Positions 46,351 to 55,723 of a stretch of DNA of 64,000 nt are shown here, piece by piece. Position numbers and translations under genes: made by a program. The stretch lies in assembly GCF_039993895.1 (NCBI RefSeq), contig NZ_CP121194.1, positions 1,426,001-1,490,000 on the forward strand, read 5' to 3'. The stretch comes from Edaphobacter paludis (GTDB lineage: Bacteria; Acidobacteriota; Terriglobia; Terriglobales; Acidobacteriaceae). The notes beneath the pieces are model-generated. The model was not told where the DNA came from and made no database searches. It worked only from the letters and a program-made list of their open reading frames with translations. Within the stretch, counting starts at the first letter, position 1; each line of letters opens with the position of its first letter.

Positions 46351-46446
46351 CTCAACCCTGACTGCGGGTGAGGTCTTGCCCTTGCCATCGATCTCCACGA
46401 AGACAGAGAACTGCTTGTGGGCATCGCATCCGATCACTGCTGGCAT
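46351..46446 (-). mobile_element. IS110-family transposase remnant C (first 32 codons)
   Basis: From the ATG at 46446, MPAVIGCDAHKQFSVFVEID GKGKTSPAVRVE matches only the N-terminus of an IS110 transposase of a third subgroup (IGCDAHK carries the first catalytic Asp). The homology stops near 46351, where other sequence begins; the open frame continues to 46051 without meaning. Upstream of the ATG a leader with two hairpins is kept (46455-46570). Confidence 0.7.
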
Positions 46447-46454
46447 AGTGCTCT

Positions 46455-46484
46455 CCTATGAGGCGCAAGTGGCGCTTTCATAGG
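46455..46484 (-). repeat. Hairpin in the leader of IS110 remnant C
   Basis: CCTATGA (46455-46461) pairs with TCATAGG (46478-46484), and within it GCGC pairs with GCGC. It sits 9 bp before the transposase start, in the non-coding end that carries bridge RNA in IS110 elements. Confidence 0.5.
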
Positions 46485-46549
46485 TTCACCAAACCTGAAA
46501 GGGAGCTGACGAGCAAACCTAACATAGCCGCAGCATCCCCGACGTCACA

Positions 46550-46574
46550 GCCCCGGCTCATCACCGGGGCGTTT
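46550..46574. terminator. GC-rich hairpin with short T-run
   Basis: GCCCCGG (46550-46556) pairs with CCGGGGC (46564-46570) around a seven-base loop, followed by GTTT. It could be a terminator, or the 5' stem-loop of an IS110 leader RNA read leftward. The remaining bases to the tRNA (46575-46783) contain several TGTAAGG repeats and no gene. Confidence 0.45.
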
Positions 46575-46783
46575 CGCGTCTGTGATGCTGATCAAATTCA
46601 GGCGATCCGGTGGTCTTATGGAGTTTTGTAAGGCTTTGTAAGGTGACTCTGATTTTGTAAGGTAAAACAGGGGATTGGCCGAAATTAGAGGGTACTGTAG
46701 GGACTAGAGGGCATCAGCCATCGTACTGTAAGGTGCTGATTCTAAGGCTATTGTGTGAGATCTAAAGATCTTGCGGAAGGGTT

Positions 46784-46860
<77 letters not shown>

Positions 46861-47074
46861 ATTCCGGTTATTCCATGACTGGATTCAGTGTATGGGAGGG
46901 ATGGCAGAGATGCAATGCGTGAAATTTGTTGCCGAAGTCACCATCCGTTCAGGGAAATAAATTCTTCTGATTCAAGAGCTTTGCGAAATTTGAAATTTTG
47001 CACCATACTAAAGTTGTGTTGCGAGAGTCTATTTAGTGGAAAGCTCTCCAAATTGACATGACCCAACTGAACTG

Positions 47075-47458
47075 ATGAATGTTGAGCAGACAAGACGGCG
47101 CGGCGGTTCGCAGTGGATGATCGTTGCCATTGCCATGCTTGCGTTCGCAGTCTTCTCGTGGGGCGTTCGTTATAAGGTTTCCCTCTATAATCCCGCAACC
47201 CATATGTCAGCGGCAAAGCTGCTCTCGCAACGGGAAAGGCCCGCTACGTTTGAAAGTGCAAAGCTAGCCGCTGATCCCGCGGTCAACCTTGAGCCGGTCA
47301 CGTTTTTCGCCCTTGCAATGGGTGTCGTGCTGGCATGGGTGTGGTCGCTGAAGCCCACTTTCTCCCCGAGAAGTGTAAGGCATCGGGCTAAGGCCCCTAA
47401 GCAGCCCGACCAGACCTTCTTCTTCTTTCGTCCCCCGCCTGTACCTCTCGTTAATTAA
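47075..47458 (+). CDS. Hypothetical two-helix membrane protein
   Basis: 127 residues with one membrane segment near the N-terminus (WMIVAIAMLAFAVFSWGV), a charged periplasmic-type loop, a second segment (PVTFFALAMGVVLAWVWSL) and a basic, proline-rich C-terminus. No family recognised. It lies 124 bp before the RND pump operon on the same strand, but has its own gap and need not belong to it. Confidence 0.65.
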   Translation: MNVEQTRRRGGSQWMIVAIAMLAFAVFSWGVRYKVSLYNPATHMSAAKLLSQRERPATFESAKLAADPAVNLEPVTFFALAMGVVLAWVWSLKPTFSPRSVRHRAKAPKQPDQTFFFFRPPPVPLVN

Positions 47459-47581
47459 TCCCCGCACATAGCGTTTGCCTTGAGCACAATTGCTCAAGCA
47501 CAGTTTCAGGTTCCTGTCCGGAGGACCTGCGGCTGCGTATTTTTCTATGCCGGCTTCCGTTTCAACACAGGTGTTTACAAC

Positions 47582-48817
47582 ATGTGCAAGCGAATTTCCC
47601 TGACCTCGGCAGGGATCCCCGTGCTAGTTACTTTGGCGTGTTTAGTCTCCATTGGCTGTAAAAACAGTAGCCATCAAGCAACCCTCTTGGCTCCGATAGG
47701 TGCGTCGGTGGTTCGTGTCACTCGGGGCAATCTCGCCAGCACACTTACAGTAGCCGGACAGTTTCAGCCGTATCAGCAAGTTGATCTTCATGCCAAGGTA
47801 TCGGGGTATATTCGGCATATTAACGTGGACATCGGTGACCGCGTATACGCTGGGCAGGTAATTGCGACACTGGAGGTTCCTGAACTCAACGCACAACTGG
47901 CAGGAGCACAGGCTGAGGTGCGACATAGTCAATCGGAGATCAACCGAGCCAAGAGCCAAGTTGCCGGAGCTAAGTCGAGCCACGCTGCGCTGCACGATGC
48001 GTACATGCGTCTGGCTCAAGCTGCACAGCAGCGGCCGGGCTTGATCGCGCAGCAGGAGCTGGATGATGCACTGGCGAAAGATCAGAATTCAGAGGCTAGC
48101 GTCGATGTTGCAAAGGCTGCTCTCGAAGCTACGGAAGAGCAATTAGGTGTATCGAGTGCCGACAAGCAACGAGTTCAGGCCTTGTCCGACTACTCCGTTG
48201 TCACTGCCCCATTTAGTGGAGTCATTACGAAGCGCTATGCCGACACGGGGTCACTGATCCAGGCTGGGACAGCCTCGAATACACAGGCAATGCCTGTCGT
48301 GCAGCTTGCACAAAGCGACATGCTGCGGTTGCGTATGCCGGTGCCGGAGGCAGACGTCCCGTACATCGAAGATGGTGGAACTGTGCAGGTGAAAGTACAG
48401 GCTACCGGGAAAGACTTTACTGGCAAGGTAATCCGATTTGCTCGTGCATTGGATCCTACGACCAGAACGATGATTACTGAGGTAGACGTTGCCAATCCTA
48501 CGCTGGAACTTAGCCCTGGAATGTATGCGGAGGCGATTATTTCGCTCCAGCAACGAAAAAGCGTCCTGACTCTTCCCATTCAAGCGGTTGTGCAGGGAGA
48601 TTCACAGTCATACGTTTTAGCGCTTGACTCAAGTAATCATGTGCAAAAAAAGATTGTCACCTTGGGGGTACAGGGGGCGGACAAGGTTGAGATTACCAGT
48701 GGCCTTACCGAGGGCCAACTCGTGATTGTATCTGCCCAGGCAAACTATCAGGTGGGACAGCCCGTCAGTCCGAAGTTCGAATCAGTTTCGATGCCGAGCG
48801 AAGTGGGAGGTAAGTAA
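47582..48817 (+). CDS. RND efflux periplasmic adaptor (lipoprotein-type)
   Basis: Membrane-fusion subunit of a tripartite RND pump, 411 residues from the ATG at 47582. Its N-terminus MCKRISLTSAGIPVLVTLAC plus LVSIGCKN looks like a lipoprotein signal with a weak lipobox before the Cys. Then come the lipoyl half (VDLHAKVSGYIRHINVDIGD), an alpha hairpin (AEVRHSQSEINRAKSQVAGA), the second lipoyl half (VTAPFSGVITKRYADTGSL) and the beta-barrel and membrane-proximal domains. The stop (TAA) overlaps the permease ATG by one base (TAATG), which indicates translational coupling. Confidence 0.92.
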   Translation: MCKRISLTSAGIPVLVTLACLVSIGCKNSSHQATLLAPIGASVVRVTRGNLASTLTVAGQFQPYQQVDLHAKVSGYIRHINVDIGDRVYAGQVIATLEVPELNAQLAGAQAEVRHSQSEINRAKSQVAGAKSSHAALHDAYMRLAQAAQQRPGLIAQQELDDALAKDQNSEASVDVAKAALEATEEQLGVSSADKQRVQALSDYSVVTAPFSGVITKRYADTGSLIQAGTASNTQAMPVVQLAQSDMLRLRMPVPEADVPYIEDGGTVQVKVQATGKDFTGKVIRFARALDPTTRTMITEVDVANPTLELSPGMYAEAIISLQQRKSVLTLPIQAVVQGDSQSYVLALDSSNHVQKKIVTLGVQGADKVEITSGLTEGQLVIVSAQANYQVGQPVSPKFESVSMPSEVGGK

Positions 48818-51800
48818 TGTCATCGTTTGCCATTAAATATCCCTTCTTTGTCTTGATGATGTGTCTCATCGTTGTTGTTGTAGGTGTGACGACTGTCATC
48901 GGCATGCCGGTTGACCTATTTCCGCAGGTGAATATCCCGGTGGTGGTAGTGGCAACATTTTATTCAGGGATGCCGCCGCAGCAGATTGAATCCGATATTA
49001 CGAACAGCTATGAGCGCTTCTTTACACTTGGCAGCGGAATTGATCATATTGAGTCTCGTTCATTGCCCGGTGTAAGTCTGATCAAGATTTATTTTCAACC
49101 CGGCGTTGATAGTAACGCTGCGGTAAGTAATATCTCGAACCTCGCCATGGCGAACTTGCGTCGGCTACCTCCGGGAACGCTGCCACCTGTTGTCCTCAAA
49201 TTCGACGCTTCCAACATGCCTGTCTGCCTGATCACGTTAAAAGGGCAGGGTCTCAATGAGACGCAGTTGAAAGATCTTGCGCAGTTCAGTGTGAGGAACC
49301 AGGTTGCGAATGTTCCCGGAGCCTCAGTCCCACAGCCATATGGCGGAAAATATCGGCAGATTCAGGTGTATGTCGATCCGGTAAAGCTGGAAGCCCACCA
49401 GATGAGCGTAATGGATGTGGTGAAATCCCTGAACGCGTCGAACCTGATTTTGCCTGCCGGGGATGTTCGGATCGGACCCAAGGACTACAACATCTATGCA
49501 AATAGTCAGGTACCTATCGTCGATCAGATTAATGATTTACCACTTAAGACGGTGGGTAACTCATCTGTGATGGTGGGGGATATCGGGCAGGCGAAAGATG
49601 CAGGACAGTTACAGACCAATATTGTTCGGGTGGATGGGCAGAAATCGGTCTACATTCCGGTATTGAAGCAAGGCGGCAATTCAAACACGATCACCATTGT
49701 TAATGGTGTCAAGAACGCTGTAGCTCATTTGCTGGACGTTCCTAAGGTGCTGAAGACGGATGTGGTCTTCGACCAATCGGTGTTTGTCAAGATCGCAGTG
49801 AAGAACGTGATCAACGAAGGCATGATTGGTCTTGTGCTCACGGCACTCATGATTCTGTTATTTCTCGGTAATTTCCGCGCAACGATTGCTGTTTTGCTCT
49901 CCATTCCTATCTCTTGTCTGGCAACGTTTCTTATTTTGAATATGGGCGGCAGTTCCATCAACACGATGGTCCTTGGCGGTCTTGCGCTTGCGCTTTCTCG
50001 GCTTATCGATAATTCCGTTGTCGTGCTGGAAAACATATTTAGACATATGGAGATGGGAGAGTCCCCTGTTGTTGCCGCCGAGCGAGGTGGAAAGGAAGTG
50101 CAACTCGCTGTATTGGCGGGAACAGTTTGTACTTGTATTGTCTTTTTTCCTGTGGTGCTTCTATATGGAGTGAGTAAATATCTTTTTACCGCATTGGCAT
50201 TATCTGTCGTGATTGCATTGTTCGCGTCCTTTATCGTCGCGATGACTGTTGTCCCTTTATTTTGCGCACGCTTCATTCGTATGGATGAGACACATGAAGA
50301 CTTCGAAGAAGTGGAATCGAAAACGGACCCGGCCAGCGCTCTGAACGAAGCGAAGAAGCGAAATCCATTTCGCGCTGTCATCTTCCACTTCAATCGCGGG
50401 TTCTATGCGCTTCTGGCCTGGTATGAACGTGCCATATGGAAATGCCTCAAAAAGCCAGGTATTGTTGTTGGCGGCTTCTCGTTCATGTTTATTCTCAGTC
50501 TTGCGATCTATCCGTTTATGGGAAAAGCATTCTTTCCACGGACCGATCCGGGGCAGTTCGTTATTAACGTGAAGGTACCGGCGGGAACACGAATTGAGCT
50601 GACGAATGAATATGTTGCCAGGATGGAGCAGGACATACGAGGCATCGTAACTCCTCATGATCTGAACATTATTGTTTCAAATATTGGTATTACCCCAGAT
50701 CTCTCGGCCATCTACACCTCTAATTCAGGAATGCATACTGCGTTTATTCAGGTTAGCTTGAAGGAAGATCACAAAATCGGTAGTTATATTTACATGGACC
50801 GGGTTCGACGTAAGCTCACCGAAGACTTTCCAGATGTCGGAACTTACTTTCAGGCGGGTGGTCTAGTAGATTCGGTTGTAAATCAAGGTAAGCCGGCGCC
50901 TATCGATATTCAGATAGCGGGCAATAGTCTTAAGGAAGATTATCAACTGGCGCAGGCGACGGCTATGAAACTGCGAAAGCTCAGTTCTGTCAGTGATGTG
51001 CTGGTTCCTCAGGATCTGGACTATCCAGGGCTTGAACTTAATATCAATCGAGAGCGTGCTGCCCTGCTGGGCGTTTCGCCGAAGGATGTCGTTGACAACG
51101 TTATTACCGCCCTTACTTCGGACGGCATGATCGCTCCCAGCTTCTGGGTCGATCCGAAAAGCGGTAATAGCTATATGTTGACTGTCCAATACCCGGAGAA
51201 TCAGATCAAAACACTTACTGATTTTATGCAGATTCCTTTGCGTTCGCCAGATGGCCTTAAAACCACTCCACTGGAATCGCTCGCAAGTATCAAGCAAATC
51301 AATACACCCACGGAGGTGGACCACTATCAGCTTCGGCGCCTGATTGACATCTACGTGATGCCGAAGACGGAAGATCTAAGTCATGCCAATGCTGATGTGA
51401 ATAAGGTCTTATCGGAGACAAAGGTCCCTGAAGGCGTGATTGTGAAGGAGGTGGGAGCGATCCGGGATATGCAATCTTCTTTTTCCAGTTTCGGCATAGG
51501 TCTGATTCTGGCGATTGTGCTCGTCTACCTTGTATTGATGGCGCAATTCGCGTCCTTCTCTGATCCTTTTGTCATTCTGTTAGCGGTGCCACCTGGAATT
51601 ACAGGTGTGCTTGTCTTTCTGTGGATGACGGGTACGACTGTGAACGTGATGTCACTGATGGGTGCTGTAATGATGACCGGTATTGCCGTATCAAACAGTA
51701 TCTTGATCGTGGAATTTACCGGAACCTTGCGCGAGAAGGGAATGGGGCTTCTCCAGGCTTTGATTGAAGCGAGCAAAGCCAGGTTACGACCGATTCTGAT

Positions 51801-52005
51801 GACCACACTAGCGACCGTTCTGGGGCTAATTCCGATGGCATTGGCTCTCGAACCAGGCAGCGAACAGTATGCTCCGCTGGCGCGTGCCATTCTGGGCGGC
51901 TTGGTGGTTTCAGTTGTTGTGACGGTGTTTCTCGTTCCGTCAGCCTATTTATTGATTCATCACAAGGAAGAAACGGCTGCTGAGCAGGAGGCCCAACATG
52001 GTTAG
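48817..52005 (+). CDS. RND efflux transporter, AcrB/HAE-type
   Basis: Inner-membrane proton-driven drug or solvent exporter of 1,062 residues, near the family length. It opens MSSFAIKYPFFVLMMCLIVV, has the two large periplasmic loops (PVDLFPQVNIPVVVVATFYS; FPRTDPGQFVINVKVPAGTR) and twelve membrane segments. In TM4 the usual DD pair is altered: LALALSRLIDNSVVVLENI has one Asp (LIDNSVVV), with Ser-Arg where many HAE1 pumps have G-x-x-V-DD. The C-terminal repeat includes VLVYLVLMAQFASFSDPFVI and TGIAVSNSILIVEF. The exported substrate is unknown. It is the middle gene of the operon. Confidence 0.93.
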   Translation: MSSFAIKYPFFVLMMCLIVVVVGVTTVIGMPVDLFPQVNIPVVVVATFYSGMPPQQIESDITNSYERFFTLGSGIDHIESRSLPGVSLIKIYFQPGVDSNAAVSNISNLAMANLRRLPPGTLPPVVLKFDASNMPVCLITLKGQGLNETQLKDLAQFSVRNQVANVPGASVPQPYGGKYRQIQVYVDPVKLEAHQMSVMDVVKSLNASNLILPAGDVRIGPKDYNIYANSQVPIVDQINDLPLKTVGNSSVMVGDIGQAKDAGQLQTNIVRVDGQKSVYIPVLKQGGNSNTITIVNGVKNAVAHLLDVPKVLKTDVVFDQSVFVKIAVKNVINEGMIGLVLTALMILLFLGNFRATIAVLLSIPISCLATFLILNMGGSSINTMVLGGLALALSRLIDNSVVVLENIFRHMEMGESPVVAAERGGKEVQLAVLAGTVCTCIVFFPVVLLYGVSKYLFTALALSVVIALFASFIVAMTVVPLFCARFIRMDETHEDFEEVESKTDPASALNEAKKRNPFRAVIFHFNRGFYALLAWYERAIWKCLKKPGIVVGGFSFMFILSLAIYPFMGKAFFPRTDPGQFVINVKVPAGTRIELTNEYVARMEQDIRGIVTPHDLNIIVSNIGITPDLSAIYTSNSGMHTAFIQVSLKEDHKIGSYIYMDRVRRKLTEDFPDVGTYFQAGGLVDSVVNQGKPAPIDIQIAGNSLKEDYQLAQATAMKLRKLSSVSDVLVPQDLDYPGLELNINRERAALLGVSPKDVVDNVITALTSDGMIAPSFWVDPKSGNSYMLTVQYPENQIKTLTDFMQIPLRSPDGLKTTPLESLASIKQINTPTEVDHYQLRRLIDIYVMPKTEDLSHANADVNKVLSETKVPEGVIVKEVGAIRDMQSSFSSFGIGLILAIVLVYLVLMAQFASFSDPFVILLAVPPGITGVLVFLWMTGTTVNVMSLMGAVMMTGIAVSNSILIVEFTGTLREKGMGLLQALIEASKARLRPILMTTLATVLGLIPMALALEPGSEQYAPLARAILGGLVVSVVVTVFLVPSAYLLIHHKEETAAEQEAQHG

Positions 52006-53398
52006 AAAGCTACGTACTTTTGTTTTGCTATGGCTTGCATTCTGTGTTTCAGCGATAACATGGGCGCAGGTTCAACCTGCTATCCGGTTGCCGAATGCGC
52101 CGTCAGTGAGTGGCTCTCTGCTTGCGGCGGCGCAGGTTGGAGCCATCCCGGAGGCTTCCAGTTCAGGTGCTCCGGTTCTGCTGACTCGTGCGCAGGCGGA
52201 GACCATTGCTCTGGCGAACAATCCTCGTATTCATATTGGCCAGTTGCTGGCTAAGGTGCAGCACCAGGTGGTGAGAGAGACTCGTTCGAGTGAGTTGCCG
52301 GACCTGAGCGGAAATCTGACGGCGGTTAAAGCTGAGGAGGCAAGCCGTATGTCGGCGGGTAGCCTGACTGCTTCGCGGCTGTTGGAACATGCTGGAATGG
52401 GGGTTCAACTAAACCAGTTGATTACCGATTTCGGTCATACGCAAAATCTGGTAGCTTCGGCGAAGCTAAACGAGAAGGCTCGATTGGCGGATGCTGAGGC
52501 GAGCCGGGAAGACATCATCCTGGCTACGGACCAGGTGTTCTATCAGGCTATCGAGGCGGAAGCTACGTTGAAGGTTGCCGAGCAGACTGTTTCAGCAAGG
52601 CAGACGCTGGTCGATCAGGTTAGCGCGCTTACTTTGGCGAAGTTGAAGTCCGACCTCGATCTTAGCTTTGCACAGGTAAATTTGTCTCAGGCAAAATTAC
52701 TGCAACTGGATGCCCAGAACAATTTTGATGCCGCAAAAGCGGCGCTTGACGCCGTGCTTGGCTATGATAGTCGGACTAATTACAGTCTGGTGGCCGGATC
52801 GGATCCGCTGGCCGCATTGCCTCCGGATGTTGGGACGCTGATTGCATCGGCGCTTCAGAATCGGCCCGACCTTCAATCATTGCAGTGGAACGAGCAGGCG
52901 GCGCGGAAGTATAGCCGGGCGCAGCATGAACAGCTTTTGCCTACGATCAGCGCACTGGGAGTAGTCGGGAAGACACCCGTTGGTTCGAGCCAGTATTTTC
53001 CTACTGACTGGTATGGGGCTGTGGGCGTCAATATGAGCGTTCCGATCTTCAACGGATTCCGCTACTCTGCGGAGGCTTCTCAGGCTTCGCTGGAGGCGAA
53101 GGCTGCGGCCGAGCGCACGCGCGACCTGCGCGATCAGGTGGTTCGCGATGTTCGGACGGCGTGGCTGAATGCTAACACTGCTTTGCAGCGCGTGACGGTG
53201 ACGGGAGAGTTGATGCGTCAGGCGAATCTCGCACTCAATCTGGCGCAGACGCGGTATCAGCTTGGGTTGAGCTCCATCGTGGAACTGAGTCAGGCACAGT
53301 TGCAGCAGACGCAGGCGGCGATCGGCGACGCGAATGCGCGGTCTCAGTATGGCTTTGCAATGGCGGATCTGCGGTTTCAAACCGGAAGGCAGCCTTGA
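51998..53398 (+). CDS. TolC-family outer-membrane efflux protein
   Basis: Outer-membrane channel of the same pump, 466 residues, overlapping the permease end by eight bases. Signal peptide MVRKLRTFVLLWLAFCVSAI cut near TWAQ. Two outer-membrane-efflux repeats of long helices follow (LTRAQAETIALANNPRIHIG; ALQNRPDLQSLQWNEQAARK), typical of TolC. It ends in a Gln/Ala-rich helix, VELSQAQLQQTQAAIGDANA. No regulator lies next to the operon. Confidence 0.92.
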   Translation: MVRKLRTFVLLWLAFCVSAITWAQVQPAIRLPNAPSVSGSLLAAAQVGAIPEASSSGAPVLLTRAQAETIALANNPRIHIGQLLAKVQHQVVRETRSSELPDLSGNLTAVKAEEASRMSAGSLTASRLLEHAGMGVQLNQLITDFGHTQNLVASAKLNEKARLADAEASREDIILATDQVFYQAIEAEATLKVAEQTVSARQTLVDQVSALTLAKLKSDLDLSFAQVNLSQAKLLQLDAQNNFDAAKAALDAVLGYDSRTNYSLVAGSDPLAALPPDVGTLIASALQNRPDLQSLQWNEQAARKYSRAQHEQLLPTISALGVVGKTPVGSSQYFPTDWYGAVGVNMSVPIFNGFRYSAEASQASLEAKAAAERTRDLRDQVVRDVRTAWLNANTALQRVTVTGELMRQANLALNLAQTRYQLGLSSIVELSQAQLQQTQAAIGDANARSQYGFAMADLRFQTGRQP

Positions 53399-53410
53399 TG
53401 TCTTGCAGGG

Positions 53411-54691
53411 CTACTGAGGGCTGCGAGTTTCGGCGGTCACCTGAGTGGCATCGAGCAGCGTGAGGAGGATGCGGCGGAGGGCGGTTTCGCGGCCAGTGGG
53501 ATCGTACCACTCTTGCAGAGTGTGGATGCCGCCTCCGCTGCCTCCGCTGCCGATGGCCATGGCGGGAATTCCCAAGGAAAGAGGGATATTCGCATCGGTG
53601 GACCCGAGGTGGGTTTCGGTGCGCAGGGTGAGGTGGCGGTCTACCGCGCGCAGGGTTTCGAGCAGGGGTGAGTCGTCGGGAAGGACGGCAGCGGGACGAT
53701 TGCCTATATTTTGAACCGCGACTTCGGGTGTGGCTGTCGTAGCGTTTTGTGAAGTAGCTGTGGCCAGGAAACTGTTGCAGATTTTGTGGACGGCGGTCTC
53801 GGTGGCGTGTAAGTGGTCAGGGTTAGTGGAGCGCAGGTCGAGCAAGGCGGTGGCGGATTCAGGGATGGAGTTGATGGAGTGTCCGCCGGAGATTTGTCCG
53901 ACATTGAGAGTGATAAGGGGCTTGCTTGGCAAGTCGATGTCGGCGATGACAGTGAGGATGCGGCTGAGAATGATTATAGGATTGGGTGCTCCGGCGTTGG
54001 CCCAGGAGTGGCCGCCTGGCCCCTTTACAGTGATACGCAGACGCAGGCTGCCGAGGGCGCGGGTGACGACAGTGTTGGTGCCGCCGCCTTCGAGGACGAG
54101 CGCGGCGGCGATGCGGTTGCAGTAGGGCCCCTGCTCGAAGAGATGCCTCATGCCGCGAAGATTGCCTTCGCCCTCTTCGCCTACGTTAGCAGCGAAGAGG
54201 ATAGGGATCGGAGGCGTGATGTTGGCATAGCGGAGGGCAGCTGCGATGCCAAGCAGTGCGGTGAGTCCGGCGGCGTTGTCGCAAATGCCGGGAGCGTAAA
54301 TGCGGGAACCGGATTCGGTGGGGTCGCAGAAGGTTCCCCCCGGAAAGACGGTGTCGAGGTGGGCGGACAGGAGGATGACGGGGTCAGAAGCAAGACCGAC
54401 CGCGGATTTCGACGAACAAGTTACCGCTTGATGGGGGGGGGCCTTTCGAGTAAGTTCGGCTAAGGCGTTGCCTTCCTTATCGAGGTGGATGTTGCTGAGC
54501 CCGAGTTGCTGGAAGCGACTGAGGAACCAGGCTGCCCGGTCAGATTCTCCGAAGGAAGGCGCGGGGATGCGGACCATCTCTAACTGCCATTGGCGGAGTT
54601 GAGGCTGGTGGAGGTGCAGCCAGTGGAAGGCTCGGTGGACGGCGGTAAGAGTCGCCAGGCGGGTGATTCGCTGTTGGGCATTGGCGGACAT
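53411..54691 (-). CDS. M20-family metallopeptidase (tripeptidase-like)
   Basis: Zinc aminopeptidase/carboxypeptidase fold, 426 residues. Metal ligands and catalytic residues appear in order: H and D in LLSAHLDTVFPGG, D in YAPGICDNAAGL, the E-E pair in ANVGEEGEGNL, the dimerisation domain from LRITVKGPGGHSWANAG, and His near the C-terminus in GSGGSGGGIHTLQEWYD. It is most like M20B tripeptidase-type enzymes. The end lies 12 bp from the tolC-like stop, converging. Confidence 0.9.
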   Translation of the reverse strand: MSANAQQRITRLATLTAVHRAFHWLHLHQPQLRQWQLEMVRIPAPSFGESDRAAWFLSRFQQLGLSNIHLDKEGNALAELTRKAPPHQAVTCSSKSAVGLASDPVILLSAHLDTVFPGGTFCDPTESGSRIYAPGICDNAAGLTALLGIAAALRYANITPPIPILFAANVGEEGEGNLRGMRHLFEQGPYCNRIAAALVLEGGGTNTVVTRALGSLRLRITVKGPGGHSWANAGAPNPIIILSRILTVIADIDLPSKPLITLNVGQISGGHSINSIPESATALLDLRSTNPDHLHATETAVHKICNSFLATATSQNATTATPEVAVQNIGNRPAAVLPDDSPLLETLRAVDRHLTLRTETHLGSTDANIPLSLGIPAMAIGSGGSGGGIHTLQEWYDPTGRETALRRILLTLLDATQVTAETRSPQ

Positions 54692-54748
54692 TTGGCGGGT
54701 GTTGAAATCCTTTTAGCGGATGCGAATTACCGACTTGTACGAGCTTAC

Positions 54749-55573
54749 TCAGTATTCCACCTTGACGAGGAATAGGCCGGACGCGGGAGCGGTGGGCCCG
54801 GCGGCGGAGCGATTGCGGGCAGCGAGGATGGTGGGGATGGAATTGGCCGGGATACGCCCTGTGCCTGCTTCTGCAAAGGTTCCTACCAGGTTGCGGACCA
54901 TGTGGTGGAGGAAACCCGTGCCGGTGACCCTGTAGATGAGAAGGTCTTCGTGTTGGCGCCATGCCGATTCGTAGATAGTGCGGGTGGTTAAGGCAGAGGC
55001 GCTTTGGAAATTTACGTCGGAAGCTCCGGAGGGGGGGCTGGTAGAGCTGTTCTCATCTTTTAACACGGCGATACGGGCGGTCAGGTCGGGGTCGACGGCG
55101 GCGAAGGAGGTGAAGTCGTGGGTACCGAGGATGTAGGTGGCTGCCTCTTGGAGTTGCTCCATGTCGAGAGGGAAGGGGCAGGGCCAGACGTAGGGGGCCT
55201 GCATCGGCGAGCAGATGCTGTTGGTGGGGTGGATGCGGTACTCGTAGGTTTTGCCGATGGCGCTGTGGCGGGCGTGAAAGCTGGGCGCGGCGTGCTCGAT
55301 GGAGAGGACACGGATGCTGGGTGGAAGGGCGTGGTTGAGGGCTCGGAGGAAGTTTGCAGGGGGGATCGGGGATTCGAGGAAGAAGGAGGCTACCTGGGCG
55401 AGAGCGTGGACTCCGGCGTCGGTGCGGCCTGAGCCCTGGGGGAGGACCGACTCTCTCGTGATGTGATGGATTGCGTGGGCGAGGGTTCCCTGAATGGTAG
55501 GGAGGTTGGGTTGAACCTGCCAGCCGTGGAAGGGGGTTCCGTCGTAGCTGAGGATGGTTTTCCAGAGAGGCAT
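54749..55573 (-). CDS. truA: tRNA pseudouridine(38-40) synthase
   Basis: 274 residues. The N-terminus WKTILSYDGTPFHGWQVQPN and the catalytic Asp in GSGRTDAGVHALAQ are diagnostic of TruA, which isomerises uridines in the anticodon arm. Other conserved blocks are RHSAIGKTYEYRIH and FLHHMVRNLVGT. A short run of coding drift (NSSTSPPSGASDVNFQSASA) between strands is a variable insert. It follows the M20 peptidase start by 57 bp on the same strand. Confidence 0.96.
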   Translation of the reverse strand: MPLWKTILSYDGTPFHGWQVQPNLPTIQGTLAHAIHHITRESVLPQGSGRTDAGVHALAQVASFFLESPIPPANFLRALNHALPPSIRVLSIEHAAPSFHARHSAIGKTYEYRIHPTNSICSPMQAPYVWPCPFPLDMEQLQEAATYILGTHDFTSFAAVDPDLTARIAVLKDENSSTSPPSGASDVNFQSASALTTRTIYESAWRQHEDLLIYRVTGTGFLHHMVRNLVGTFAEAGTGRIPANSIPTILAARNRSAAGPTAPASGLFLVKVEY

Positions 55574-55659
55574 GGACGTCTTTGGACGGTATCACGGATG
55601 GTTTGGGGAGGGCAGGTTTAGTGGTTCAAGGACATGGAACTACATCAGCGGGATGGAGT

Positions 55660-55699
55660 GTGCCCTATCCTTTGCGCTGACCTACAAAGGATGGGGCAC
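55660..55699 (-). terminator. 15-bp hairpin downstream of rhaT
   Basis: GTGCCC-T-ATCCTTTG pairs with CAAAGGAT-G-GGGCAC around a ten-base loop; the single non-Watson-Crick step is a T-G pair. It starts 25 bp after the rhaT stop and 87 bp before truA. No T-run follows, so termination is likely but not certain. Confidence 0.55.
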
Positions 55700-55723
55700 C
55701 AGAGTTCTATTTGCTGAGCCAAG

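Noticed and set aside
46581-46596. TGTGA-TGCTGA-TCAAA as a twelfth palindrome
   Set aside because: Right half-site keeps only three of five bases and it lies in the decayed island, far from the regulon genes.
46621-46740. Repeated TGTAAGG words resembling a direct-repeat array
   Set aside because: Irregular spacing and no conserved longer unit; neither a CRISPR array nor a clear attachment site.
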